Assembly (NCBI GenBank): GCA_963781195.1
Contig: CAWAEZ010000012.1
Coordinates: forward strand, 372,001 to 436,000
Length of the DNA stretch: 64,000 nucleotides
Reading direction: 5' to 3'
Origin: JAJPKK01 sp963781195
Lineage (GTDB): Bacteria > Pseudomonadota > Alphaproteobacteria > Rhizobiales > Xanthobacteraceae
Position numbers and translations under genes: made by a program. Below are positions 26,301 to 34,192 of the stretch, piece after piece (the stretch's first letter is position 1; the number at the start of each line of letters is the position of its first letter). The notes under the pieces were generated by a model. That model was not told the DNA's origin. It worked only from the letters and a program-made list of their open reading frames with translations, and ran no database searches.

Positions 26301-26391
26301 CGGAACGTCCTGCCGCCATCAGATCAAGGACGGGACCGGGCGCACGGCACTCCACGTGGCGCGGGTGCTCGCGCGCTGCATCGCCGGTTAG
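23365..26391 (+). CDS. FAD-binding and 4Fe-4S oxidoreductase, fused GlcD/GlcF (YdiJ) type
   Basis: A 1008-residue 2-hydroxyacid dehydrogenase-like protein. The N-terminal half (1-550) is an FAD-binding GlcD/D-lactate dehydrogenase module with RGGGTSQSGQ at 71-80. Iron-sulfur cysteines follow: Cys570, Cys576, Cys584, then CVSCKACRREC at 630-640 with PTG. The C-terminal part has two GlcF-type CCG motifs (CCGRTF near 809, SSCCGMAGSF near 938). It oxidises a hydroxyacid such as D-lactate, glycolate or 2-hydroxyglutarate and passes electrons to quinone; which one is not visible. ATG 23365 has GGAG before it; ATG 23341 is the alternative. A repeat element lies inside the linker. Confidence 0.92.
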   Translation: MTATLVPGLERRLKAELSGDVRFDRFTRGRYATDASHYQMMPLGVVAPRSMAEAERAIAIARAEKVTVLARGGGTSQSGQTVNHSLVIDCSKYLNRVLDLDVAGRRCVVEPGIVLDDLNRQLKRHGLWFPVDISTASRATIGGMAGNNSCGARSLRYGVTRDNVVSIDAFLADGTLGHFGPVGAALRHPAPAATLRPLAEDLLAIGLREADEIAARFPKVQRRVGGYNLDALAPNAPAHNLAHILVGSEGTLGFSTRIELKLWPLLGRRAVGACHFARFYDAMAAAQHIVKLKPIAVELVDRTMIELARGIDMFRPTVDAFVRGTPDAVLLVEFAEDDWDENLSRLRQLGALMGDLGFDWSHSGPKWGGVAEVLDPKLQAAITEVRTAGLNIMMSMKEEGKPVSFVEDCAVPLEHLAEYTSRLTEVFERNGTRGTWYAHASVGCLHVRPVLNLRLDKDKAAMRAIAEEAFAMVREYKGSHSGEHGDGLVRSEFHKPMFGERLVRAFEEVKDRFDPGGLFNPGKIVRAPKFDDRENFRYGPGYHGEPMTAALDWSAYPGVGGGFQGAVEMCNNNGACRALAGGVMCPSYRATRDEKDVTRGRANTLRLAVSGQLGPDALASDDMAETMKLCVSCKACRRECPTGVDMARMKIEVQAARAAAHGLSLHSRVVGWLPRYAPIAARLPWLFNLRDLVPGAAALSEAVAGFSARRSLPRWRRDWFRDTEAAPGEAVPLSRLRGRAGEGDAEVERGTAAAATTAPAAGPEVVLFADTFNRYFEPENLRAAVAVLNAGGYRVEVATPTDGTARPLCCGRTFLAVGRVDEARREAERSLAALAPLAARGVPIVGLEPSCLFSFRDEIPAIVKDGRAAAVAARAVLFEEFLAAEARAGRLALPLAPLSTRAVLHGHCHQKSFDAMGAVETALRLVPDLTVETIESSCCGMAGSFGYDAATVDVSLAMGELSLLPAVRNAPADALIVADGTSCRHQIKDGTGRTALHVARVLARCIAG
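25558..25602. repeat. REP-like palindromic element inside the coding sequence
   Basis: CTCTCCCGC-TT-GCGGGGGAG followed by GGCCGGGGAGGGGG is the inverted G-rich element common between genes in Hyphomicrobiales. Here it is read in frame as LSRLRGRAGEG between the FAD half and the GlcF half of the oxidoreductase, in a low-complexity linker (residues about 732-750). Confidence 0.65.
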
Positions 26392-26588
26392 AGCTTCCGC
26401 GATCACGCGATCTCTCGACGCCAAAAAGGACGTCTGCGTCGGGCAAAACGCGCCGTGGGGGTGCCGTTCGCGGGTGGCCGCCGCGGCAGTTTTGCGCTTG
26501 AACGAGGCCCCCAAACGCGCAAGATGCCGCGAGAAAACGACCGCCGCATCAAGGCCGGTGCTGCAGGAACGCCCGGGAGACGACGAAA

Positions 26589-27596
26589 ATGGCAAATATG
26601 GACAATCGCTTGCGTCTGTGCGGCGGGGCTGCGCTGGCACTGCTGGCGTTGTCGGTTCCGGCGCTGGCCTGGGAACCGACCAAGCCTGTCGAAATCGTGG
26701 TCGCCGCCGGTGCCGGCGGCGCCTCCGACCAGATGGCGCGCATGCTTCAGGTCGCGGTGCAGAAGAACGGCCTGATGAAGCAGCCGATGGTGGTGTCGCT
26801 CAAGGGCGGCGCCTCCGGTGCCGAGGCGCTGATGTACATGAAGGCCGGCCAGGGCGACCCGAATCGGTTTCTCATCGCCTATTCGCTGATCTACACCTTG
26901 CCGCTGTCGGCGAAGATCCCGTTCGACTGGCGCGAGCTGACGCCGATCTCGATCGTCGCGTTCGACCAGTTCGGCCTGTGGGTGAACGCGACGAAGCCCT
27001 ACAAGACGGTGAAGGAGTTCATCGAAGCCGCGAAGTCGGCATCGCCGACCTTCAAGATGGGCGGCACCGGCTCCAAGCGCGAAGACCAGATTCTCACCGC
27101 CTTCATCGAAAAGCGGACCGGCGCGAAGTTCAACTACTTGCCCTACAAGTCCGGTGGCGAGGCGGCGACCCAGCTGGTCGGCAATCACATCGAGGCCAAC
27201 GTCAACAATCCGTCCGAGAATGCCGAGATCTGGCGCGCCGGGCAGGTGAAGGCGCTCTGCGTGTTCGACGAGCAGCGCATCACGTACAAGACCAAGGTCA
27301 CACCCGAGCTGTCCTGGAACGATATCCCGACCTGCAAGGAAGAGGGGCTCGACGTGCAGTACACCATGCTGCGCGGCATGTTCCTGCCCGGCAAGGTCGC
27401 GCTCGAGGTCGCTGCCTTCTATGTCGACCTGTTCCGCAAGATTTCCGACACCGCGGAGTTCAAGGACTACATGGAAAAGCAGGCGCTCAAGCCGAGCTTC
27501 CTCACCGGCCCCGACATGGTCAATTTCCTGGAGAAGGACGAGGCGCTCCACAAGCAGCTCATGACCGAGGCCGGCTTCGTCACCTCGACGCACTGA
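26589..27596 (+). CDS. tctC: Tripartite tricarboxylate transporter substrate-binding protein (Bug/TctC)
   Basis: Periplasmic binding protein, 335 residues, with a signal peptide ending VPALA-WEPTKP. The family's ligand-binding pattern is seen in AGAGGASDQMARML, MGGTGSKREDQ and YLPYKSGGEAATQLVG. It serves the TctB and TctA genes that follow at about 95 bases, so it is probably the dedicated binding protein. Substrates of this family are di- and tricarboxylates; the neighbouring hydroxyacid oxidase is consistent with a carboxylate. Confidence 0.9.
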   Translation: MANMDNRLRLCGGAALALLALSVPALAWEPTKPVEIVVAAGAGGASDQMARMLQVAVQKNGLMKQPMVVSLKGGASGAEALMYMKAGQGDPNRFLIAYSLIYTLPLSAKIPFDWRELTPISIVAFDQFGLWVNATKPYKTVKEFIEAAKSASPTFKMGGTGSKREDQILTAFIEKRTGAKFNYLPYKSGGEAATQLVGNHIEANVNNPSENAEIWRAGQVKALCVFDEQRITYKTKVTPELSWNDIPTCKEEGLDVQYTMLRGMFLPGKVALEVAAFYVDLFRKISDTAEFKDYMEKQALKPSFLTGPDMVNFLEKDEALHKQLMTEAGFVTSTH

Positions 27597-27690
27597 AACC
27601 CGGGCGGTGTCCGCGACGATTACGGCGGACTTTTTCCGGCGAAGTGGTATTCCCTTCGCCGGATGAAAGCCCCAGCGCGTTGAATGAGCC

Positions 27691-28212
27691 ATGTCGCAGC
27701 AAGCTTCCCCTCCGGCCGCCGATGACGAACCGCCGCTCGTAAAGTCCCGCAGCGTCGACATCGTCGTCCTCGTCCTGCTGTTGGGGCTCGCCTGCCTGCT
27801 CGGATGGGACAGCGCGCGGGTCGGCAATTCATGGGCGGATGACGGACCGCAGGCGGGCTATTTCCCGTTCTACCTGGCGGTGTTGATGGGGGCGGCGTGC
27901 CTTTACGGATTGGCGCGCCATCTCGTCCCGTCGGTGCAGTCCCAGGAAGGCTTCATCACCCGCAGCCAGCTGATCCGGGTGCTGCAGGTGTTCCTGCCGA
28001 CCCTCGGCTTCGTGATCGCCACCGATTACCTCGGGCTCTATGTGGCGAGCTTCCTGCTGGTCGCCGGTTTCATGTGGTGGATCGGCCATATCGCCGCGTG
28101 GAAGTCGCTGCTCACCGCCTTCCTCTTCACCGCGGCGATGTTCCTGACATTCGAGATCGCCTTCAACGTGATCATGCCGAAAGGACCGCTGGAAGCGGCC
28201 TTTGGATTCTAA
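27691..28212 (+). CDS. tctB: Tripartite tricarboxylate transporter small membrane subunit
   Basis: A 173-residue TctB-family inner-membrane protein with about four hydrophobic segments (VDIVVLVLLLGLACLLGWDS, FPFYLAVLMGAACLYGL and two later ones) and the GPQAGYFPFY family signature. It pairs with the large TctA subunit, whose gene begins 21 bases downstream. The role is to complete the secondary transporter fed by the binding protein. Confidence 0.9.
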   Translation: MSQQASPPAADDEPPLVKSRSVDIVVLVLLLGLACLLGWDSARVGNSWADDGPQAGYFPFYLAVLMGAACLYGLARHLVPSVQSQEGFITRSQLIRVLQVFLPTLGFVIATDYLGLYVASFLLVAGFMWWIGHIAAWKSLLTAFLFTAAMFLTFEIAFNVIMPKGPLEAAFGF

Positions 28213-28233
28213 GCAGCCTGGCGGGGATATTCG

Positions 28234-29754
28234 ATGGAGGCGTTCGAGCTGCTGTTTCAGGGCTTCATGACCCTGATGACGATCCAGAAGCTCGGCCTGA
28301 TGATGGTCGGGCTGGTGCTCGGCGTGTTCGTCGGCGTGCTTCCCGGCCTCGGCGGCCCAAACGGCGTCGCGATCCTGTTGCCGCTCACCTTCTCGATGGA
28401 TCCGACCTCGGCCATCGTGATGCTGTCCTGCCTCTATTGGGGCGCGCTGTTCGGCGGCGCCATCACCTCGATCCTGTTCAACATCCCGGGCGAGGCGTGG
28501 TCGGTCGCCACCACCTTCGACGGTTATCCCATGGCCCAGAAGGGCCAGGCCGCGCAGGCGCTCACGGCGGCGTTCACGTCCTCCTTCATCGGCTCGCTGG
28601 TCGCGGTGATCCTCATCACTTTCCTGGCGCCGCGCATCGCCGATTTCGCGCTGCGGTTCGGGCCGCCGGAATTCTTCGCCGTCTATCTGCTCACCTTCTG
28701 CTCCTTCGTCGGGCTCGGCCGCGAGGAGAAGCACAAGATCGTCATCTCCATGGCGCTCGGCCTGCTGCTCACCGGCATCGGCATGGACACCGTGTCCGGC
28801 CAGCTGCGGATGACGTTCGGCTTCACCGACCTGCTGCGCGGCGTCAACTTCCTGGTCGCCGTCATCGGCCTGTTCGGCATCAGCGAGATCCTCATCACCA
28901 TGGAGGAGAGCCTCGCGCTGCGCGGCCACGTGGCGCACATCAATCCGAAGGTCGTTTGGGAAACCTGGAAGACGCTGCCGCGCTACTGGGCGACGATCGC
29001 CCGCTCGGCCTTCATCGGTTGCTGGCTCGGCATCACGCCGGGCGGCGCCATCGCGGCATCGTTCATGGGCTACAACCTCGCCAAGCGGTTCGCCCGCGAC
29101 AAGGAGACCTTCGGCACCGGCCGCATCGACGGCGTGCTGGCGCCGGAGACGGCGGCGCACGCCGCCGGCACCGCGGCGCTGCTGCCGATGCTGGCGCTCG
29201 GCATCCCCGGCTCCGGCACCGCGGCGATCCTGCTCGGCGGGCTGCTGGTGTGGGGCCTCAATCCTGGCCCGCTGCTGTTCGTCGAGCACAAGGAGTTCGT
29301 GTGGGGCACCATCGCCTCCATGTATCTCGGCAACGTGGTCGGGCTGGTGCTGGTGCTCTCGACGGTGCCGCTGTTCGCCGCGGTGCTGCGGGTGCCGTTC
29401 GCGGCGATCGCGCCGATGATCGTGGTGTCGTGCGCGATCGGCGCCTATGCGATCCAGAACGCGATGTTCGACATCTGGCTGATGCTCGGCTTCGGCGTGC
29501 TCGGCTATGTCTTCAAGAAGCTCGATTATCCGCTGGCGCCGCTCACCCTGGCGCTGGTGCTGGGCAGCCGCACCGAGGACGCCTTCCGCCTCTCGATGAT
29601 CGGCGCCGGCGGCGACCTGCGGGTGTTCTGGTCGAACGGCCTCGTCGGCACCATCACCACGCTGGCGCTGGTGCTGCTGTTCTGGCCGGTGATCGGCGGC
29701 TTCTTCGAGCGGGTGCGCCACACTTTGCGCGGGCCGGCCGGCAAGGCGAGCTGA
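28234..29754 (+). CDS. tctA: Tripartite tricarboxylate transporter large membrane subunit
   Basis: A 506-residue TctA-family permease with around twelve membrane segments. Diagnostic motifs are GVLPGLGGPNGVAILLPLTF near 40 and the inverted-repeat partner ALGIPGSGTAAILLGGLL in the second half. It forms the ion-driven channel for the Tct system. It ends the operon; the next gene faces it from the minus strand. Confidence 0.95.
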   Translation: MEAFELLFQGFMTLMTIQKLGLMMVGLVLGVFVGVLPGLGGPNGVAILLPLTFSMDPTSAIVMLSCLYWGALFGGAITSILFNIPGEAWSVATTFDGYPMAQKGQAAQALTAAFTSSFIGSLVAVILITFLAPRIADFALRFGPPEFFAVYLLTFCSFVGLGREEKHKIVISMALGLLLTGIGMDTVSGQLRMTFGFTDLLRGVNFLVAVIGLFGISEILITMEESLALRGHVAHINPKVVWETWKTLPRYWATIARSAFIGCWLGITPGGAIAASFMGYNLAKRFARDKETFGTGRIDGVLAPETAAHAAGTAALLPMLALGIPGSGTAAILLGGLLVWGLNPGPLLFVEHKEFVWGTIASMYLGNVVGLVLVLSTVPLFAAVLRVPFAAIAPMIVVSCAIGAYAIQNAMFDIWLMLGFGVLGYVFKKLDYPLAPLTLALVLGSRTEDAFRLSMIGAGGDLRVFWSNGLVGTITTLALVLLFWPVIGGFFERVRHTLRGPAGKAS

Positions 29755-29783
29755 AGCGATCACCCGCGGGGGATTCGCGCGGC

Positions 29784-30620
29784 TCAGACCGCGCACACCG
29801 TCCTGAATCGCTCCACCGCGGTCGCGAGCACTGCGTCGCCGGGGCGGCTCCACCAGTCCTCGGAGAAGATCTCCACCTCCTGGATACCGCGATAGCCGGC
29901 AGCTTCGATCATCCGGCGGATCGCGGGAAAGTCGATGACGCCGTCGCCCATCATGCCGCGATCGGTGAGAATATGCCGGGTCGGCACCAGCCAGTCGCAG
30001 ATGTGATGGGCGATGATGCGCCGGCCGGCGCGCGCGAGCTGCGCCGCGAGTTCGGGGTCCCACCAGACGTGGTAGGTGTCGACCGCGATGCCGAGCCCGT
30101 CGTTGCCGAGCGCATCGGCGATGTCGAGCATGTCCTTCAGGGTGGTGACGCAGCCGCGGTCGGCGGCGTACATCGGATGCAACGGCTCGAGCGCCAGCGG
30201 CACGCCGCACGCGCGGGCGTGAGGCAGCACCGCGGCGAGCCCCTCCACGAACAGCGCGCGCGCCGCGGGCAGGTCGCGCGAGTCCGGCGGCAGCCCGCCG
30301 CCGATGACGACGATCTGCTCGGCGCCGATGGCGGCCGCCTCGTCGATCATTCGCCGGTTGTCGTCGACGGCGTCCTGCAGGTTCTCGCGCCCCGCGGCCG
30401 CGAACAGGCCGCCGCGGCAATAGCCGGTGACCCGCAGCCCGCTTGCCTGGAAGATGCGGGCGGCCTCGGCGACGCCGGCCTCCTGCACCATGTCGCGCCA
30501 CGGCGCGACGCCCGCAAAGCCATGCCGCGCCGCCGCGGCGACGGCATCGCGCATGCCCCATTGCCGGCGCACCGTCGCGAGATTGAGCGAGAGGGCGAGC
30601 GGCGCCCTGAGCTTCGTCAT
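29784..30620 (-). CDS. Sugar phosphate isomerase/epimerase-like TIM-barrel protein
   Basis: A 278-residue protein of the xylose-isomerase-like TIM-barrel family (AP_endonuc_2). Metal-ligand positions fit LALEPLHPMY, AVDTYHVWWDP, HHICDW and IQEVEIFSE (Glu, Asp/His, His, Glu). The family includes isomerases, epimerases and myo-inositol enzymes; the substrate is unknown. I chose ATG 30620 (MTKLRAPLALSLN); upstream residues in the frame look non-coding. It may use metabolites handled near the Tct transporter, an inference from position only. Confidence 0.85.
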   Translation of the reverse strand: MTKLRAPLALSLNLATVRRQWGMRDAVAAAARHGFAGVAPWRDMVQEAGVAEAARIFQASGLRVTGYCRGGLFAAAGRENLQDAVDDNRRMIDEAAAIGAEQIVVIGGGLPPDSRDLPAARALFVEGLAAVLPHARACGVPLALEPLHPMYAADRGCVTTLKDMLDIADALGNDGLGIAVDTYHVWWDPELAAQLARAGRRIIAHHICDWLVPTRHILTDRGMMGDGVIDFPAIRRMIEAAGYRGIQEVEIFSEDWWSRPGDAVLATAVERFRTVCAV

Positions 30621-30744
30621 CAGCAATGCACCCGCCTCCACGACAGCCGCCGCCGCAGCTCTCCGCGCGGGAGAGCATGCGGCGTCGAGAACGTGCAGCG
30701 TTACATGGCGCAAACCGGCGGCGGGCTCAACGTCGAAACAAAGC

Positions 30745-30776
30745 GGTCCGTCCGGGCAGGGACACCCGGACGGACC
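30745..30776 (-). terminator. Strong hairpin downstream of the small exported protein
   Basis: GGTCCGTCCGGG pairs perfectly with CCCGGACGGACC over an eight-base loop. Read on the minus strand it is followed by GCTTTGTTT, so it fits a terminator for the 82-residue protein gene, with the tandem repeat lying between stop codon and hairpin. Confidence 0.65.
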
Positions 30777-30820
30777 TACCAGATCGATGCAGGGTGGATG
30801 GGGGGCGCAGCATCGATCGG

Positions 30821-30929
30821 TCTTGGAAACCGGTGAAGTCTTGGAAACCGGTGAAGTCTTGGAAACCGGTGAAGTCTTGGAAACCGACGAAGACTCTTGG
30901 AAATCGACGAAGACTTGGAAACCGATGGA
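30821..30929. repeat. Tandem array of 18-base units abutting a stop codon
   Basis: TCTTGGAAACCGGTGAAG occurs exactly three times in a row, then as decayed copies ending GACGAAG at 30875-30892 and 30895-30912 and a partial copy to 30929. The array touches the stop codon of the minus-strand small protein gene, so it lies in that transcript's 3' untranslated part. Units are adjacent, without spacers, so it is not CRISPR. Confidence 0.9.
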
Positions 30930-31178
30930 TCAGTTCACGCAAACCTTGCCGGCGTAGTTGCCGTAGTCATCGAACTGGCGGACCCAATGGCAACGGTAGG
31001 CGGGGCCGTAATTGGGGCGGCTCGAAGCGACGGCCGCGCCGACGACGACGGCCGTTGCGAGGCCAATGCCGAGGCCGAGGCCGAAGCCGCGCGCCTGCGC
31101 CTCGCCGCCGGTGGAAAGCACGGCGCCCATGGTCAGGGCAGCCATCGAAACGGCGGCGATCTTCTTGGTGGCGGACAT
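30930..31178 (-). CDS. Small exported glycine-rich protein
   Basis: An 82-residue protein: signal peptide (MSATKKIAAVSMAALTMGAV ... GGEAQARG), then a Gly/Ala hydrophobic stretch GFGLGLGIGLATAVVVGAAVA and a polar tail with two Cys (YRCHWVRQFDD, GKVCVN). GAGGGG precedes ATG 31178. Small proteins of this build are frequent in Bradyrhizobium-like genomes; the function is unknown. The two Cys could form a disulfide in the periplasm. Confidence 0.8.
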   Translation of the reverse strand: MSATKKIAAVSMAALTMGAVLSTGGEAQARGFGLGLGIGLATAVVVGAAVASSRPNYGPAYRCHWVRQFDDYGNYAGKVCVN

Positions 31179-31422
31179 GTGTGCAATCCCCTCTGGACAT
31201 GCGGGCGTTGTCGCCCTGATGAGGGTTGGTAGCGGCGACCCCGGCGAAGGTTCAAAGCCCGTGTTCCCCTGGTTGACCGGGCCGTTGCGGTGGCGCATTT
31301 TCCCTCCCGCCCTCCGCGGGCGTGAAGTGAAAACGAAATAAAATCAGCTGCTTGAGGATTTGCGCTTGGCGCCCTGCGCCGCCGCCGCTCGTCCTTCGGT
31401 ATCCTTGAGGAACCCCTTGCCC

Positions 31423-32358
31423 ATGGCGACGTCGAACAAAGTCATCATCACCTGTGCGGTCACCGGCGCCATCCACACGCCGACCATGTCGCCCCATCTT
31501 CCGATCACGCCGCAGGAGATCGCCGAGGCGGCGATCGGGGCGGCCGAGGCCGGCGCCGCGATCGTGCACCTGCATGCGCGCGATCCGCAGAACGGCCGCC
31601 CGGATCAGCGGCCCGAGGCGTTCGCGCCGTTCCTCCCGATCATCAAGCAGCGCACCAATGCGGTGATCAACCTGACCTCGGGCGGCTCGCCGACCATGCG
31701 GGTCGAGGAGCGGGTGCGGCCGGCGGAGGTGTTCAAGCCCGAGGTGGCGAGCCTCAACATGGGCTCGATCAACTTCGCGCTGTTTCCGATGCTCAACCGC
31801 TACAAGGACTTCAAGTTCGACTGGGAGCAGCCTTATCTCGAGGGCACCCGCGACCTCATCTTCCGCAACACGTTCAAGGATATCGAGTTCGTCCTCAAGA
31901 CCTGCCAGAACAACCAGACGCGGTTCGAGTTCGAGTGCTACGACATCGGCCACCTCTACAATCTCGCGCACTTCCTCGATCGCGGCCTCGTCAAGCCGCC
32001 GCTGTTCGTGCAGTCGGTGTTTGGCATTCTCGGCGGCATCGGCACCCATCCCGAGGACGTCATGCACATGCGCCGCACCGCGGACCGGCTGCTCGGCCGC
32101 GAAAACTATCGCTGGTCGGTGCTCGGCGCCGGCCGCGCCCAGATGCCGATCGCGGCGATGTCCGCGGCGATGGGCGGCAACGTGCGCGTCGGGCTCGAGG
32201 ACTCGTTGTGGATCGGCCCCGGCAAGCTCGCCGAGTCGAATGCCCAGCAGGTCACCCAGGTTCGCCGCATCGTCGAAGGTCTCGGGCTGAGCATCGCCTC
32301 ACCGGACGAAGCGCGTGAGATCCTGGCGCTCAAGGGCGGCGACAAGGTCGCGTTCTGA
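31423..32358 (+). CDS. 3-keto-5-aminohexanoate cleavage-type enzyme (BKACE, DUF849)
   Basis: A 311-residue Zn-dependent TIM-barrel enzyme of the BKACE family, which condenses a beta-keto acid with acetyl-CoA to give a CoA ester and acetoacetate. The metal site is in IVHLHARDP; ITCAVTGAIHTP opens the fold; VLGAGRAQMPIA and GGNVRVGLEDSLW are conserved. ATG 31423 has GAGGAA before it; ATG 31360 would add 21 unlikely residues. The substrate of this copy is unknown. Confidence 0.92.
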   Translation: MATSNKVIITCAVTGAIHTPTMSPHLPITPQEIAEAAIGAAEAGAAIVHLHARDPQNGRPDQRPEAFAPFLPIIKQRTNAVINLTSGGSPTMRVEERVRPAEVFKPEVASLNMGSINFALFPMLNRYKDFKFDWEQPYLEGTRDLIFRNTFKDIEFVLKTCQNNQTRFEFECYDIGHLYNLAHFLDRGLVKPPLFVQSVFGILGGIGTHPEDVMHMRRTADRLLGRENYRWSVLGAGRAQMPIAAMSAAMGGNVRVGLEDSLWIGPGKLAESNAQQVTQVRRIVEGLGLSIASPDEAREILALKGGDKVAF

Positions 32359-32424
32359 GGCGCTGTCGCGCGACCGCATCGCATCACGCCGCATTGGCCA
32401 ATCCGTCGGGTGTCAAAGTCGCGT

Positions 32425-32532
32425 AGCCCGGATTGAGTGAAAGCGAAATCCGGGAGCGGCGCTGCGTCCCTTTGCGGGCGGCCTCGCGTGCGTCGGCGGC
32501 CGTCCCGGATTTCGTTGCACTCAATCCGGGCT
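32425..32532. repeat. Inverted repeat element, about 108 bases
   Basis: AGCCCGGATTGAGTGAAAGC (first 20 bases of one arm) has an imperfect inverse at 32503-32532 (TCCCGGATTTCG...AATCCGGGCT). Together they make a long hairpin between the convergent BKACE and dehydrogenase genes. This CCCGGATT...AATCCGGG form is a common mobile-like repeat in Bradyrhizobiaceae and may end both transcripts. Confidence 0.75.
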
Positions 32533-32537
32533 GCGTG

Positions 32538-33647
32538 TCACGCCCACGGCAACAGCGAGACGTGGATCACGTCCTTCGCGCCGGCGCCGCCGACCGACTT
32601 GATGGCGTAGTCGGCGTCCTTCAGGCCGAAGGTGTGCGTCGTCACCAGCTCCAGCGGGAAACGGTGCGAGGCGAGCTGGGCGAGCGCGAGTTCGCAGGCC
32701 TTGTAGCTGTGGCCCCGCGCACTTTTCACGGTGACGTATTTCACCGTCATCCGGCCGATCGGGAAGTTCGGGAAATCCGCCATCTCGCCCTGGACCACGA
32801 TGGTCCCGGCCTTGCGCTTGAGCGCCTCGATGCCGAGCAGCACCGGCAGGGTCCCGGCGCCGGCGGTGCAGTCGAGCGAGACGTCGACGCCCTTGCCGCC
32901 GGTGATCTCCATGATGCGCGCGAGCGGGTCTTCCTTCTGCACGTCGATCACGTAGTCGGCGCCGAGCTTCTTGGCCACCTCCAGCCGGGCTGCGTCCTTC
33001 GAGGTGCCGGTGACGATGACGAGCGACGCCCCCGCCTGCTTGCAGATCACCGTCTGTGACAGCCCCTGCTGCCCGGGCCCCTGGATCAGCACCTTGGAAT
33101 CGTAGCCGACGCCGCCCTCGAACAGCGACCATTCGATGCCGTTCGCCATCGGGGTGACGATGCCGGCGAGCTCCGGCGTGACGTTCTTCGGCACGTGGTG
33201 CAGCACCGCGTTCCACGGCAGATAGATGTACTGGCCGAACCCGCCCCACAGATGAGGCGGCCGCTCGGCGGAGGTGTAGCCGTAGCGGATCGCGTCGGGA
33301 TTGTAGCGCCAGTCGGTGTTCTCGCAGTGGCGGTACTGGCCGAGATGGCACCACTCGCATTTGCCGCAGGCCACATAGTGCTCGACGAACACCAGGTCGC
33401 CTTCCTTGAAGCCCTTGCGCCGCGTGAACTCGCGTCCCGCCTTGGCGATGGTGCCGATATTCTCGTGGCCCATGATGACCGGGGCGCTGGAGGGCGGATG
33501 CTTGTAGAGCTTCACGTCGGTGCCGCAGATGCCGGCGACCTCGACCTTCATCAGAGCGCCGTCCTCGGGAATATCCGGCATCGGGTATTCGCGGATCTCG
33601 GTGGTGCTCGGTGCCACTCTCACGGCGGCAAGGACTTTCTCGGCCAA
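32538..33647 (-). CDS. Zinc-dependent medium-chain alcohol dehydrogenase
   Basis: A 369-residue MDR-family NAD(P) oxidoreductase. Catalytic zinc ligands Cys41 and the GHE pair His61-Glu62 are present, and the structural zinc site is Cys94, Cys97, Cys100 and Cys108. The nucleotide-binding domain has VLIQGPGQQGLSQTVICKQAG, with GPGQQG in the place of GxGxxG. It oxidises an alcohol or polyol; the exact substrate is unknown. It is monocistronic and convergent with BKACE, separated by the inverted repeat. Confidence 0.92.
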   Translation of the reverse strand: MAEKVLAAVRVAPSTTEIREYPMPDIPEDGALMKVEVAGICGTDVKLYKHPPSSAPVIMGHENIGTIAKAGREFTRRKGFKEGDLVFVEHYVACGKCEWCHLGQYRHCENTDWRYNPDAIRYGYTSAERPPHLWGGFGQYIYLPWNAVLHHVPKNVTPELAGIVTPMANGIEWSLFEGGVGYDSKVLIQGPGQQGLSQTVICKQAGASLVIVTGTSKDAARLEVAKKLGADYVIDVQKEDPLARIMEITGGKGVDVSLDCTAGAGTLPVLLGIEALKRKAGTIVVQGEMADFPNFPIGRMTVKYVTVKSARGHSYKACELALAQLASHRFPLELVTTHTFGLKDADYAIKSVGGAGAKDVIHVSLLPWA

Positions 33648-33754
33648 GGCGGTGTCCTCCAGGGATTTTGCGGGTTTTGCAGGGAAGTCGCAGGGATGTT
33701 GATTGCGCAGGTGCTAGCATCCCGCGGCGTCAAAGGGCAATTTGCTGCAAACGC

Positions 33755-34114
33755 ATGGCCATGAAGCAGCCCAGCACGAGCCGATCCGGGGTTCAGCGGC
33801 CGCGAGACGCCGCAGGACGGACGCCGTTCGGCTTCAGGAAGAACGTCGGTCATCGGCAGGCGGTCGACCGCGTACGGGACTGGACGCGCACGCGCTTCGG
33901 GCTGGGCGAGGAGGATCCGGTCGTGGTGGCGGAAATCGCCTGCGGGCTGCCGGGCTGCCCACCGTTGGAGACGGTGGTGGCGTTCTGGACGGCGGGCGAC
34001 CGGCGCCATCAATTCAAGATTTTCAAGGCGGTGGAGCAGGTCGTCGAAGACGATCTGCCGTTTGCGTGGCTGCGCGAATCCCTGGTGTCGTCCGCCGACG
34101 GCGGATGCTGTTGA
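33755..34114 (+). CDS. Conserved hypothetical protein with CGLPGCPP motif
   Basis: A 119-residue protein with the central motif EIACGLPGCPPLETVVAFWT, then HQFKIFKAVEQV and a Cys-Cys C-terminus (GGCC). I believe this is a known small Hyphomicrobiales family, but no function is assigned. The Cys residues could bind a metal; that is inference only. Starts at 33755 and 33761 are both possible. Upstream is divergent from the alcohol dehydrogenase, downstream the ArsR gene. Confidence 0.65.
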   Translation: MAMKQPSTSRSGVQRPRDAAGRTPFGFRKNVGHRQAVDRVRDWTRTRFGLGEEDPVVVAEIACGLPGCPPLETVVAFWTAGDRRHQFKIFKAVEQVVEDDLPFAWLRESLVSSADGGCC

Positions 34115-34173
34115 GGACGCCGAACTAGAAATTTTTGCGATCGCTCCCGCACCGGCTTGACTATGCGTTAGTT

Positions 34174-34192
34174 ATGACTTACCGTAAGTCAT
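34174..34192. promoter_or_regulatory. ArsR-type operator overlapping the arsR start codon
   Basis: ATGACTTA-CCG-TAAGTCAT is a perfect eight-base inverted repeat. Its right arm ends inside the ATG of the ArsR gene, so a bound dimer would cover the ribosome-binding and start region. This fits autorepression. No Shine-Dalgarno can be seen, so the message may be leaderless. Confidence 0.6.

Noticed and set aside
24574..26640. 688-codon minus-strand frame opposite the oxidoreductase
   Set aside because: Composition is Arg/Gly/Ala-rich without domains; the plus strand encodes a clear FAD/Fe-S enzyme over the same bases.
27829..30678. 949-codon open frame on the minus strand
   Set aside because: It lies antisense to tctB and tctA and its product is a low-complexity Glu/Asp/Arg/His/Gln mixture, the mark of a shadow frame in GC-rich DNA. 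Only its far end overlaps the real isomerase gene, in another frame.
30821..30929. CRISPR-like array
   Set aside because: Units of 18 bases are directly adjacent with no unique spacers, and no cas gene is near. The same holds for the 16-base array at 36504.
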